Of a stretch of 64,000 nucleotides of DNA, positions 1 to 11,799 are shown piece by piece. The notes beneath the pieces were generated by a model. It was not told the DNA's origin and did no database searches. It worked only from the letters and a program-made list of their open reading frames with translations. The position numbers and the translations under genes are program-made. Position 1 is the stretch's first letter. Every line of letters begins with the position of its first letter. The stretch comes from Thuidium tamariscinum (Eukaryota; Streptophyta; Bryopsida; Hypnales; Thuidiaceae), in NCBI GenBank assembly GCA_947034885.2, contig OX344751.2, positions 3,534,001 through 3,598,000 of the forward strand, given 5' to 3'.

Positions 1-702
1 ATTGAAAGTGACTACATCATGAAATGTACACTCTTGGTATATTGAAGAAAGCAAAATGCACCTCTATGTCATATGATTCTTAGAGCATGGAAGCTAGGAG
101 ATTGTAGATTGTAGTGTGTAGATTGGACATAGAATTTCAAACCATGGACAATGTAAACTTGGAAGTATGGTGTAAGAACTCATATCATATGGGTTTTTAT
201 GAAATTCCTTGTGACTAGTTTAGAGAAAATGTATTTTCTCTGCTAGTTTGTTCCAATTTCTGTGTTTATTTGTGTTCTAATGTCATAGTGAAGGGATCAT
301 CAAAGAATTCATGTACAAAAGAAAGTAGTGGGTTTTCCTTGCGAGGATTTTTGTAATTTCTCTCCAAATGCCCTCTATGCAATCCAAATTGGTAAACTTA
401 ATAACACATTGGAACATCTTGTATTTCAATGTTGTTTCCATTTAATATTTGATAGATTTTATAAATTGCAATTGTCCCATATTGATTGTCAAAGGTAATG
501 TTAGGTAGGACACATAAGTGTTGTATGTTTTGTTAACCTATAAGGCATAGTTAATCTAAATATAGAAATCTATCAATTCTTGAAATTGCTTATTCTAGAA
601 ATCTAGAAAGTTTTTTAGAAAGGGGAATTTGAAAATGTTTGTAGAATTGAAATCTACGTATTACCTATATTTCAAACTCTTGAAATCTAAAAAGGATCTA
701 TA
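1..702. other. AT-rich intergenic DNA
   Basis: No open frame, RNA gene or paired repeat end is recognisable here. The stretch has the general AT-rich composition of the intergenic parts of this window. Confidence 0.5.
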
Positions 703-1547
703 TTAACCCCTAAGCGCTCAAGCAACCATTTTCTGGTCGCTGCCTGACTTCGGGCAGAATTTTCAAGAAAAAAAAAACTTTTTTCAAAATTTTTTTTTTT
801 CAGTTTTGAAAAAATTGGGTTTTCTTTCAACATTGATATTCAAAACTAAGATCAGTACGGTCAAAAAAAAGTTATAGCAAAAAAAAGGAGAAATAGTACA
901 AAGTGTCTAAAATTGCTTAGTGTTGAAAAACTTACTATTTGGGGGAATTACTGATGCTCTCTTTAGTAAATACTTTTTATTTTTTACAAGTCAATAAAAA
1001 CCATAATTTTGACCAATCAAAAAAAATTTCAAATCATAAAAATAGAAATTGTATTTTTGGTGAATTTTTGAAGTTATATCTTCAAAATTCATTTGAAGAG
1101 AATCTATAAATATTTTTTAAATTTTGATCATATGTATACTTTCTACTTTTTGTGCTTTACATTATCTTCTTTGATGCTAACTTCAAAAAAGTTGTAAAGC
1201 TTATATTTTATAACACATTTGTATTTTGTCTTAATCCCTTGGGCTTTTAGAGGTTGAATATTTTGCATTTTTCTATAAATCAATAAAAAAACACAATTTT
1301 GACCAATCAAAAAAAATTTCAAATCCTAAAAATAGAAATTGTATTTTTGGTGAATTTTTGAAGTTATATCTTCAAAATTCATTTAAAAATAATCTAAAAA
1401 CATTTTTTTTACTTTGACTGTATGGACACTTTCTACTTGTTGTGCTTTACATTATCTTCTTTGATACTAACTTCAGAAAAGTTGTAATTCTTATATTTTA
1501 TAGCACATTTGTGTTTTGTCCTAACCCCTTGGGCTTTTAGGGGTTAA
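703..1547. mobile_element. TTAA-flanked piggyBac-like non-autonomous element
   Basis: The segment starts with TTAACCCCTAAGCGCTCAAG and ends with CTTGGGCTTTTAGGGGTTAA. The two ends are inverted repeats matching at 17 of 20 positions, and each contains TTAA at its outer edge. It has no coding capacity. Its interior is mostly a 290-bp direct repeat listed separately. TTAA target sites with CCC-starting termini are the hallmark of the piggyBac superfamily. That assignment is an inference, since no transposase is present. Confidence 0.6.
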
Positions 1548-1550
1548 ATA
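985..1550. repeat. Tandem direct repeat, period 290 bp, two copies
   Basis: The block around 991-1260 is repeated at 1281-1550 with about 90 percent identity by eye. Landmarks are GACCAATCAAAAAAAATTTC at 1011 and 1301, and the closing CTTGGGCTTTTAG-type motif near 1245 and 1530. The second copy runs into the right terminus of the surrounding TTAA element, so the duplication arose inside it and duplicated a sub-terminal motif. Confidence 0.8.
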
Positions 1551-2638
1551 TTCTAAAATATACAAATCAATGAGATTTGAAATTCTAATTCTATACAAAA
1601 GATGGATATAAACCTTTGAAATCTATAAGTTGTATTTATTTTGCACATTGAAATCCACACCAAAGTTAGATTTTAGAAGCATAAATCTACATTTGAGAAG
1701 ATTGAATTTTATAAATTGAGGTGATTTGGAGGTGGGGACATCTTCACAAATTCCTCGTCTCACTTTTACTTGTGATGGCTACATTTCTTGTATTTGGTAA
1801 AAACAAAGTAGTTCTTGCAAGGAATTACCATTACTTTGGTTGCAAGGGTTACTAAAAATGCTCCTTGTGTAATTTATTCTTCTATGATTTTTCTTGCAAT
1901 GTTTACTGAATATATTCCTTGAGTAACTTATTCTTCCATAAATATTATAAGAACAGGCTCTTAAATTGAGTGGTCATTTTGAACTGCCCTACAAAGGCAA
2001 AGGGCTATGAAACAAAGTACATCCTTTGCAAAATGAATAAGTTTTTTTGAATCCAAGAAATGCATTGGAAGTGAGTGGTTTCAATATAGTTAGTAGTCAA
2101 TGTGGACAACCATTATTTGTAGTGTATGACTTAGTACACCCAATTGAATAGCTTGAACAAAAATTTAGATGACAATAAAAGCAACATGAAGACGTGTTAA
2201 CTTGTCAAGTTTAGGCCAAATGAGGAGACACATGTGTCTTGCTTGTTGTTTTGTTTTGTTTTTTTAAGCAAATGAAATGGAATTATATTGCAATAAAAAA
2301 TTGCTTTAGTTTTTGACACTTCTATTGGTGCATGAGTAGACTTTGTTGAACACTCACAATATCTTCTAAATTGATTTCTAGATTCTTCTATTCTGTTAAA
2401 AGCCACCCCTCAAGTGATCATTAATGATGCCTATGTACATAAATAGCGCCCTACGCTCTTTTGCCTTCTAAAAATTGTTTTATATTTAGTCAAGGTGAAA
2501 AATTCACCAAATTTTTTGTTGTACCTATATTTTCCTTTCCTCCATCTACCAAAAAAATCTAAAATGTTTGGACAAACATCCTAAACTTAAAGATCAATCT
2601 TTTTTCTTAGATGGTCAATAACTGAATTACTTACCTTA
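1548..2638. other. AT-rich intergenic DNA
   Basis: Nothing recognisable was found. The short open frame on the minus strand near 2197-2406 has no domain-like sequence or gene context. Confidence 0.5.
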
Positions 2639-3213
2639 AGGTAGCGTGCTTTAAAAGCAACCTGACTCTAAAAGCAACCTCTAATATAAAGGTACATTTT
2701 TCTTTCTTCAATGTACAAATAGTCTATATATCAATATGGGGGCACTTTTAGAAACCACTACATTTCAACTTCAAAAATTTGTAACTAATTCCACAATGGT
2801 CAAAAAAATATGAAACTACTCAGGTTGGATAAGGTAGGTACATCCAAAATGGCACCTGGCCTTAAAGCACCATCTACAATGTGCATACATTTCCAAAATT
2901 AGTCATGTACCCAGACTGTAGATGGCGCTTTCAAAAACAAACTTTGACTGTTATTAACTTTTGCATACAGTATCCAAATCCTTTATTCTTTGGTGCATTG
3001 AAACATGCTTTCACTTGCCAACAAGACTATAAAAATTTGAACAACATGATACAGGAACTAGACATAGTAAGAATAAGTGGCACTTTTAGGTGTACCCACC
3101 TTACCAATTCCATATTTCTTCCCATAAAAATTTACTGAAAATTGTTTTAATGAGTTTAGCTTCCTCCAAATTGTGATCAGCTCTTAGAAGGTCGCTTAAA
3201 GAGCACACTACCT
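2639..3213. mobile_element. TA-flanked MITE, AGGTAG family, long copy
   Basis: The left end AGGTAGCGTGCTTTAAAAGC and the reverse complement of the right end, AGGTAGTGTGCTCTTTAAGC, agree at most positions. A TA dinucleotide abuts both ends. A shorter relative lies at 46548-46844 and shares the termini and several interior blocks, for example CACTTTTAGAAACCA and TTCAACTTCAAAAATT. TA duplication suggests the Tc1/mariner (Stowaway-like) group. No coding capacity is visible. Confidence 0.6.
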
Positions 3214-3549
3214 TAGTGCATGTACCTTTGACCTGGCCCAATTTGCACCAAAGCTAAGAATATCATAAATTTTTATTTTATTTTGTTGATCATGCATCAA
3301 TACAGTAACTTACCTTGAGTCTCCAAACAACCTTGCCTAACCTTTTAAGAAGCCTGTGATTTTCTATGTTTACTTTCTCAATCTTGTCATTCTTTCTAGC
3401 GATCAGCCATTGTTAAAACTTACAAGATCATGGCGTACTAAAGACCTCTCGGAGTATTGAATTATAATTAATGCTTTTTCTAACTACCCAATATAATAGT
3501 GACAAATTTTCCTTGGAAACTGGATTAGGCATTATGTTTTTTTCAGCTA

Positions 3550-3860
3550 AGATAGAACCACCTATAACCAACCATTATCCCATAGCCAATTTGTCAATGG
3601 ATGTATTTCCAACCAAGGTTAGAATGTGTTTTATTCTCCTTTTCAAAGTTGAGGCTATAAGTTCATGGCACGTGTCCCATGGTAGTATGCAAGAAAGTAG
3701 GAAGGATAGAATAAAAAAGTAGTTTTTTGTGTGATCAGAATCAGAAGAGTTCATAGATTGGCATTTGATCTAATGAACTTTTTGCCTATCAAAATTCATA
3801 GTAATCTCAATTCATGTGATAAAATTACCAAAGTTTTTGCAATCACCATCATTTCTATCA
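3550..3860 (-). repeat. Dispersed repeat fragment (inverted relative of 40025-40365)
   Basis: Read on the minus strand this segment matches 40025-40365. Shared stretches include GAAAGTAGGAAGG, TTCATGGCAC, and CTTTTTGCC followed by TCAAAATTCATAGTAATCTC. A third, more diverged relative lies at 44990-45290. It is probably the interior of a TTAA-type element, because the 39861 copy starts at such an end. Confidence 0.6.
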
Positions 3861-4099
3861 TTACACCTCAAAAATATTTGCTTTGTTTTGCACTATACTA
3901 GATCATATTTAAAATACCTAAACTGATTAGTTGTAGGAGGGAGGTTCTAGACCTTATGTTTGGAGGAAAGTATTCTATTTGATGTAAACCACCTACCAAA
4001 TTTTGTTTTTATTGTACAAATAGTAGGCAAAAAGTAGGTGAGTAGCATGTCTAACAATAATTATTTGAAAAAAATTAAGCCAAAATTATTTTGAGTGTA

Positions 4100-4742
4100 T
4101 TAACCCCCAACTACCTAATCGACCATACATGGTCAATCTAAAATTTATGTGGGCAGTTAAATTCTTTTGACTATTTTCAAATTTTTTGGGGCAATTTTGA
4201 CGATTAAATACTGAAAACTTTCATTTTTCAGTGAAAAAAGTGCATAATTGATTATTGAAAGGTCTTCAAAGGCATGTATGTACTATAAGTAGAGTGTAAA
4301 GCTTGCCAATTTTACTTCATTTCCTTAAAGTTTGGCAATTTCACTTGATTTGAGATCTAAGAAGTTGCACTTATCCATTTGCTTTGACAATGGGCCCAAT
4401 GAAAAGTTTAAAGTCTTTTCATAGTTTTCACCATTGAAAATTTCAACATGCAAGTGTTGATATGAAGTTATTTTCAATTTCTACTTATAAAAAGAAATTG
4501 AATTTCAACAATTGCAAGGTACATTGTGTAATGCGTTTGATGTTTTTTCATGTGAAATTAAGTTTTCTAGAAGTGCGTTTTAGTGTGCAAATATTCTTTG
4601 TAGTTGTTCACATTACCTCCAATCCCAAAAAACTTTTAAATGTAATTTTTTAAAACATTGTGGACTCAAAATTGGTGTGCGTACTAATAAACAAGTTGTT
4701 TAAACATCTATATAGTTATATTTGGAAAAAAAATACAATTTA
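4100..4742. mobile_element. Left part of a TTAA element, related to 30059-30847
   Basis: It begins at TTAACCCCCAA (4100) and aligns closely with 30059-30740. Shared landmarks include TGGGCAGTTAAATTCTT, TTGATTATTGA, TCTTCAAAGGCAT and CAATTTCTACTTATAAAAA. Homology stops near 4742, before any right terminus, so this copy is 3'-truncated. The short frame at 4462-4653 lies inside it and is not a gene. Confidence 0.6.
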
Positions 4743-5935
4743 GGTATCTATTACTTTATATGGAGTACATGATTTAGAAATCAATATTTGTTTCTATTTG
4801 TTTTTTTCTTGAAGGTATTTTATGTTTAGAAGTATTTTCAATTGGTTTTGATAGTGGTTTGTAATTCAAACTAGTTTGTGTTTTGAAAATGTTTAATGTT
4901 TGAATCCACTTTTGGTTTCAAAGTAGTTTATCTTTAGAACTAGGTGCTTTAATTTCCTACTTCTTATTTTGTACATCATTTTTTGTTTGTGCAATTTTCA
5001 AAGATGAATTTCTTTATAATCCCACTAAGTATTTGAAGAAAATTTGCTACTATTTTGTATTTTTGATGAATATAGGTAAAGATAGCCCTATCAAAATTTA
5101 CAAAATTAACCTATGGAACCCCCATGTAATAAAGGCTTGATCACATGGTGACAAAAAACACCATATATAGTACACCTCCAAGAAAAATTTGGTCACATAA
5201 TGTTTTCAAGTCCTTTGCATATACCATAATATCCTTCAATCACATTGCAAAATAGTCAAATACCATGTTTTAATAGCTAAATTTTTAAATCTAAGTTAAG
5301 ATATTAAATAACAATCTTTTGTGTGTTTATTAAGTGAATTATAAATGGTCTAAAAATTTTATTTAGTTTTGTCAAAAAATGTCATTGTTATAATTTTATA
5401 GTTAAATGTGAAAATAAATTAGTAAATATAGCAAAAATAGTATGATTAATTTGAAACTTTTTCAAAAAACATATGTAGCAATGAAGAGTAGTACAAAAAA
5501 TATTCAATTCATTGTTTTATTTCTACACCCAAAAAAACCTTGGCAATGACATTCAAACTAAATTTATCCTATTATATTATTTATTTATAAAAAATTACTA
5601 ATATTCACTTGTGAAAAAAATGTGTTTCTTTGTTGAAACTCATTTTTAATAAATTTTGACAAAAAACCAAAGTAATCATGATTTTTTTTGAAGTAAAATA
5701 TGGAAATGTAGTAATATAAATTAGATTAATTGGGGATTTTTACCATAAATGAAGGTTAGATTTTTTTTAATGAAGGTTATAATGAAAAAAGTGTTTCTAT
5801 AATTACATATTAAAAGAAGAAAATTTGAATGAACTATATACGATACAAACAATATTATATTGTGTAATTTGGATTCCAAAGTCTTGTTTAGAGCTTGGAA
5901 CTGCAATAATTTTTTCAATTTTTGTTTATTCCAAA
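4743..5935. other. Very AT-rich intergenic DNA
   Basis: No gene or paired repeat end was seen. The minus-strand frame at 5721-5918 is a chance opening in AT-rich DNA. Confidence 0.5.
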
Positions 5936-5939
5936 AATT

Positions 5940-6090
5940 TTAAATGAAGTAGAATCAAAACTTGTTAAGTTTCATTTTCTCAACTTAAAATTTATGCCCA
6001 AAACGGATATGTTGAAAATTACAATCAAGGTTAACCAAGGCCCATGCCATAAATAGATGCATGAACTTTTAGGGGCTAATGATTTGAATC
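5940..6090 (-). repeat. Dispersed repeat end, related to 27085-27235
   Basis: On the minus strand it starts TTAGCCCCTAAAAGTTCATG and continues like 27088 onward (GTTCATGCATC, CCTTGGTTAACCTTGATT, GAAAATGAA, TTAACAAGTTTT). The outer CCCCTAAA resembles the TTAA-element termini elsewhere in the window. Only one end is recognisable. Confidence 0.5.
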
Positions 6091-6962
6091 CTTTTTGAAA
6101 TATTTTTGAACATTATTTCTTGCACTACTATACAAATATATTGATTGAATCAAATATATAATAAAGTTTGGTATACACTACAACAAAAAAGTATTTTCCA
6201 AGGTTCTTTTTTTTTTCATTCCAAAAACTTTAGAAATAATATTTTTCAAAAAATTATAACATATATTCGGTTGGTGGTATTTCTATTAAGGAAGGTTTAC
6301 CTATATTGAATCACAAACTTTAGTTGCCATCAATAGTATTTATTTTATTCACTTATTTATTAAGAGGGGGTTTGTAGTTTTGTAATGTCTCTTCCTCTAT
6401 CGACATTGACAAAATTTTAATAAATAAAATAAAAATCTCTTCCTTGCAATACAATCATTGATAATTTTACACAACAATCCAAACCCTACAATAGAACCTC
6501 CTGTAATGTGGAAGAACCTCAAAACATTAATATAAGTAATTTAGCATAGCTACAAACACCTTTACAAAAATCAATAGTCAACAAATCAAAGTTAAGTATA
6601 TATCCTTCAAATGTGTCATTGAATGAGACTTGAACATTTAGAGGACACATTAATCAAAGTCTAGGAACACAATTAGGAAAGTCTAGGATACAAGAATGGA
6701 AATAAATACATTAATGGTGTTTTTATATTAACTCTCAATTTAATGCAATTTGGCATAGTTGGAGGCATTTTTACCAAAACAATTAATTTTATGATATTGA
6801 AAATTGAAAATCTTTAATTAAAAAAAATGAATAAGGCATCTAATTTCTATGAATCTTCAAAGTATTTGAGCTCCCTAGGACACCTTCAAATGCACTTTGT
6901 AAAACTAACCTTGGTTCTTATACCAAAATCTAAAAGAAAATCCATAGCCTACCAACCATAGA
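6091..6962. other. AT-rich intergenic DNA
   Basis: No gene was found. An isolated CACTA-like end (CACTACAACAAAAAAG) occurs at 6176, but no matching opposite end was found nearby. Confidence 0.4.
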
Positions 6963-7583
6963 TAATTCCTAAATGCTCCAAGGCACTAAAATTTGGTGTT
7001 TGCAAAACTTTGAAGTTAAATAAAACCTAATCAAGTTGCTATTTTTAGTAGTTTGTATTTTTTTGGAGAATTCTTTTCAAAGTCTACTTTGAATTCCTAA
7101 AACTTGATCTTGAAAATGATTGACTATGATTTTTCTATTCAAGATTTTGTACAAGGGTACCCATTGCAATCTTGACTTTTTCTAGTGATGAAGTCTCTTG
7201 GAAACAAGCCTCAAGACACTACATCTTGGAGAAAAAGTTACATTTGAAATTCATTCAAAAAAATTAAAGAGTAGATTTTGAGAAGCCATAAATTGATTGG
7301 AATTATGTATGTAAGGCCCTTTCACAACTTGAAAAAAGAGGAGTAAAAGACTTCACATCACTTTTCCAATTTTAACACCCTCATCATCAAACATTATGAT
7401 TTTTCAATCCTTAAGTGTTATTGGTGTGTTTTCTTTTCCTAAGTAATCTATGACATATTTAGTTTGAATTTGTATAGTTATATTTTAAAAAAATTGATAG
7501 AGCTCATCATAAAGTTGATTTTTTGGTCACTTTAGAGCAAATTCCTAAAAGCTCAAAAAAAATCTTGGACATTTAGAGGTTAA
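6963..7583 (-). mobile_element. TTAA element, inverted copy of 48493-49145
   Basis: Read on the minus strand it aligns over its whole length with 48493-49145. Shared blocks include AACCAAGTTGCTATTTTTA-type sequence, GATTGACTATGATTTTTCTAT, ACCCATTGCAATCTTG and TCTTGGAGAAAAA. The intact end at 7580 reads GACATTTAGAGGTTAA. The end at 6963 is eroded (ATTCCTAAATGCTCCAAGG). There is no coding capacity. Confidence 0.65.
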
Positions 7584-7683
7584 GTATGAAGATGATTTAA
7601 TGACATTTTTAGGGGATAGTTTAAGGGAAATTTACTATACTAGAATGGATACATGGATAGTATTGGGGGTTTCTACTTCACGG

Positions 7684-7912
7684 TTGTTAGTGTGTGAGCA
7701 TAGAAAGTGTGAGCTTGTGAATTTGGAATTCTATACACCTATAGTATAGGTATTCATATTATAGACACCTCAATAGTTATAGTGTATCTATGTTCTAAAT
7801 CCCTATATTATAGGTGTTTATGTTATAAACAGCTTTAATGAGTATATGATACTTACTTATACTTAGGCTTAAGGCTCATAGGCTCACACTTCTATACTCA
7901 CATATTAGCATT
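7684..7912. mobile_element. Small MITE with long imperfect inverted ends
   Basis: The left end GTTAGTGTGTGAGCATAG followed by AAAGTGTGAG matches the inverted right end GCTAATATGTGAGTATAG followed by AAGTGTGAG. A half copy of the right side is present at 43805-43897 (TTATGTTATAAACA..., TGCTCACAC, GCTCACATA). Target duplication is unclear, so the superfamily is not assigned. Confidence 0.5.
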
Positions 7913-8099
7913 GTTGATTTCTACTTAAATTATTTGAATTATTTTCCGCCCAACCTCTCCTACATCTACTACTATACGTGATGTTGATGGACTTTGTCAA
8001 GGGAAATTGTAAAATATATAGCAAAAAACATTATACAATGAGGTTCCACCGTCATTTTCCTTACAAACACAAAAATATGTGCAATTCCTTCCGTCGTCC

Positions 8100-8643
8100 C
8101 CAAGAGAGGGAAGAGGTCCGGGGGACTGCCTTGGTGTCCGTTGCAAGCCAAGCCGGCGAGCGCGCCAGCTCACCAAGAGCGGCTCTGTTTATCCCCGTTT
8201 AAGTTAGGTCGCCGAGGTTCACGACATAGTCGAAGCTCTGCCTCCATTCAAACTCCCAGCCACCATCTTGCCGTGTCCCCAGTCTGCCGCCCTCTTGCTC
8301 TCAGCTCCTCAGTACGCCATTTTCAATTTCTCACTTGCGGTCTTCTTCTCCTCTTGCCTAGGGTTTTTTACCCGCACGATTTGATCACGATTTGGTCTTA
8401 TTTTCGGTCTTTTTCTGGTCTTGTATGATTTGTGTCAGGGTTTGGTTTTGATAGCTCGTGAACAACTCGCATGCGCAGGTAGGAAGGACTGAGAGATGCT
8501 GAAGGACGGGGCACGATTAGCGCATTTGTGACGAGCTCGATTTAGGGGTCGTTTTAGGGATCGTTTTAGGGATCGATTCGAATTCGACTTGAGCTCGATT
8601 TGAGGATTGATTTGGAGTTGGTGAGTAAGAGGACGCTGGCACA
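8100..8643 (+). promoter_or_regulatory. GC-rich promoter/5' leader of the CAS/CSE1 gene
   Basis: Base composition changes sharply at about 8090 from AT-rich to GC-rich and stays so into the coding region. The leader contains short upstream ATG frames at 8425-8451 (8 codons), 8471-8482 and 8496-8531 (11 codons). If all lie in the mRNA, they precede the main start. No TATA box can be fixed, and the transcription start is unknown. Confidence 0.5.
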
Positions 8644-11600
8644 ATGCAGTACTCGCAGGAGACCTTGAAGTCTCTCTCGCAATGTTTTCTGCAGACGCTG
8701 GCTCCGAATCCGGAGCCGCGGAAGCAGGCGGAGGCGTTCCTGAATCAAGCGGCGGATCAGGCCGGCTATGGGATGGTGATCATGCAGATTGTGTGTGAGC
8801 CGACGGTGGATGAGCAAGTTAGACAAGCCGCAGCTGTGAATTTCAAGAACCATATCAAGTTTCGATGGGAAACGCCGGACGCCGACTCTCCGACGTCAGT
8901 CGTTTGTATCCAAGAGGCGGAGAAGGAGCAGATCAAGGGAGCGATTGTGAACCTGATGCTATCCACTCCGCCTAAAATTCAGTCGCAGCTGAGTGAAGCC
9001 CTAGCTATAATGAGTCAGCATGATTTTCCAAGGAAATGGCAAACGCTTCTGCCGGAGCTTGTGAAAGGTTTGAACGCTGCGACTGATTATACTGTTATTA
9101 ACGGTATCTTACAGACAGCCAACTCCATTTTCAAGCGGTTTAGGTATGAGTTCAAGTCGAATGAGCTTTTCACGGATTTGAAGTACTGCCTTGACGGGTT
9201 TTGTGTGCCGCTTACCGAGATTTTCCAGAAGACTGGGGCTATCATAGCTGCGAACGCGGAAGCACTCGTTGTTCTGAAGCCGGCGTTAGGGTGCCAACGC
9301 TTGTGTTGTCGAATCTTTTATTCTCTCAATTTCCAAGACCTTCCTGAGTTTTTCGAGGATCACATAGCTGAGTGGATGGGAGAATTCCATAAGTATTTGA
9401 CATATACAAATCCTTTATTGGCCGAAACTGATCCCGAAAAAACAAGCGTAGTTGATGAACTTAAGGCGGCGGTCTGTGAGAATATCAATTTGTACGTGGA
9501 GAAGAATGAGCAAGAGTTTCAGCCTTTCTTGAGTCAGTTCGCAACGGATGTGTGGAGCTTGCTCATGACCGTGTCTCTGTCTCCTTGCCAAGATCGATTG
9601 GCAACAACTGCTATCAAGTTTTTGACCACAGTGAGTAAAAGTGTTCACCATCAGCTTTTTGCCGATCCTGCAACCCTAAAACAGATCTGCGAGAGTATTG
9701 TCATTCCAAACGTGAGGATTCGAGATGAAGATGAGGAGCTTTTTGAAATGAATCACGTTGAATACATCAGGCGGGATGTGGAGGGGAGCGATCTGGATAC
9801 CAGGTACGATATCTGTTGTTACCAGGCATAACTTTTTTGTTGACACTTTTTGTAGTGTGAAGTTGCGCGGGTGCTTTTCTGCTTTTATTCCTATTGAATG
9901 CATTTGTATGACGTTTGGACAATCTGTTAGGCATGGGTGGCCTCATTCCAGTAGATTTTCTGTATAAGTACGCCGGTCAGATATAGGGTGACGCGTGTAC
10001 TTTGAACCAGAATGTTTTATTATCTATTATAGTGAAGCGCCTTTTAACATTTTGTGTATGTCAACAGGAGGAGGATGGCTTGTGAACTTGTTAAGGGGCT
10101 GTCTACTCACTATCGAGAACAAGTGACTGGAATGTTTAATGGGTACATACAATCAATGCTACAGCAGTTCGCAACTAATCCAACTCAGAATTGGAAATCG
10201 AAAGACTGTGCAATATACTTGGTGGTTTCGCTTGCCCCCAAACAAGCATCAACAGGAGCAACTGGAACAGACTTAGTAAATTTCGAACAGTTTTTCAGCT
10301 CTCAAATAGTGCCGGAATTACGAAGCCAAGACGTTAATTCCAACGGCCTTCTGAAGGCTGATGCACTGAAGTTCTTGACGTCATTTCGCTCCCAGGTTCC
10401 CAAACATCTGGCTCTGGAGTTGATGCCGAATTTGATCGGATTTCTGGTGGCAGAGTCTAATGTTGTACACTCTTATGCGGCCTTGGGTATCGAGAAACTG
10501 TTGGCTATAAAGGATGGAAAGCAGACCCGCTACACTGCATCGGATCTTTCCATATTTTTACAACCTCTTTTTGCAAATCTGTTCGGGGCTCTGAAGCTTC
10601 CTGAATCTCAGGAGAATGCATATGTCATGAGGTGCATCATGAGGGTTTTATCAATAGCTGATATTGGGCCTTTTGCTGCTCAATGTTTAGGCGAACTCAC
10701 TAATATTTTAGCGGAAGTGTGCAAGAACCCATCCAACCCGAGCTTCAACCACTATCTTTTTGAGGCAGTTGCGGCATTGTTGAGGAATTCTGGCGAGAGA
10801 GATCCAGGGCAGGTTGCGACCTTTGAGAACTTATTGTTCCCCGTCTTCCAGACTGTGTTGGAGCAAGACGTGACGGAGTTTGCACCTTACGTTTTCCAAA
10901 TCATGTCTCAATTACTTGAAAGTCGGAGTCCGCCTATACCTCAAACTTATATTGCGTTTTTTCCACCACTCCTTACTCCGATGTTGTGGCAAAGGCAGGC
11001 CAATGTTCCTGGTTTGGTTAGGCTTCTTCAAGCTTACTTGCAGAAAGCTCCGCAAGAAATTACCCAAGGGAATCAGTTGACGCAAGTTTTGGGCGTATTT
11101 GAGAAGCTTGTTGGCTCGAAAAACACTGACCATCAGGGCTTCTTCATCCTGAATACTGTTGTGGAGAATCTGAGTTTGGAAGCCCTTTCTCCGTACATGA
11201 CGCAAATCTGGAACATCTTATTTACACGACTCCAATACCGTAGCACCGTGAAATTTATCAAGTCCCTTATTGTATTCGCTTCTCTCTTTGGTGTGAAGCA
11301 CAGTCCCGGAAAAGTCATAGAGACCATTAATTCCGTGCAACCTGATCTGTTCAGCACCATCTTGGACAAAATCTGGATCCCAAATCTTGTCTCAATAAGT
11401 GGGGATATTGAGACAAAGTTATGTGCTGTTTTTGCAACAATGCTTGTTGCACCACTGTTCCAGATGTCAAAGGAGATATATGTTGGGAAGCTGATGAATA
11501 GCGTCATGACATTACTAGTAAAGCCCGAAGAGGAGCGGGTAGAAGATGACAAGGATGTACCTGATATGGACGAGGTAGCAGGTTATGTGGCTGTTTACGC

Positions 11601-11799
11601 TCAACTACATAATGCAGCAAAGAAAGAAGAGGATCCTTTGAAGGATATCAAAGACACCAAGGAATTTGTGGTCAAAACTCTAGCAGGAGTCTCTCAGCAG
11701 TATCGAAATTTGTCGACTGTGTTACAACAGGGATTGGAATCTAGCAACATGACAGCCTTGGGACAGTTTTGCAGCGTATATGGAGTTACTTTAGCTTGA
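8644..11799 (+). CDS. Exportin-2 (CAS/CSE1), importin-alpha re-exporter
   Basis: The coding sequence is exon 1, 8644-9803, joined to exon 2, 10068-11799. The 264-nt intron begins GTACGA and ends CAACAG, and splits an Arg codon so that the protein reads [16 protein letters not shown] across the junction. The product has 963 aa, close to the about 970 aa usual for plant CAS. It belongs to the importin-beta superfamily and returns importin-alpha from nucleus to cytoplasm in complex with Ran-GTP. The N-terminal importin-beta domain is visible at about residues 23-100 ([32 protein letters not shown]), the Cse1-type HEAT repeat body follows ([20 protein letters not shown] near 235), and the conserved C-terminal CAS region ends in [10 protein letters not shown]. 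The start is the first ATG of the long frame, after a GC-rich leader. No frame breaks are seen, and the identification is secure. Confidence 0.95.

Noticed and set aside
6176-6191. CACTACAACAAAAAAG, a typical CACTA terminus
   Set aside because: No inverted partner with a matching 3-bp duplication was found in the following kilobases. A single 16-base match is not enough.
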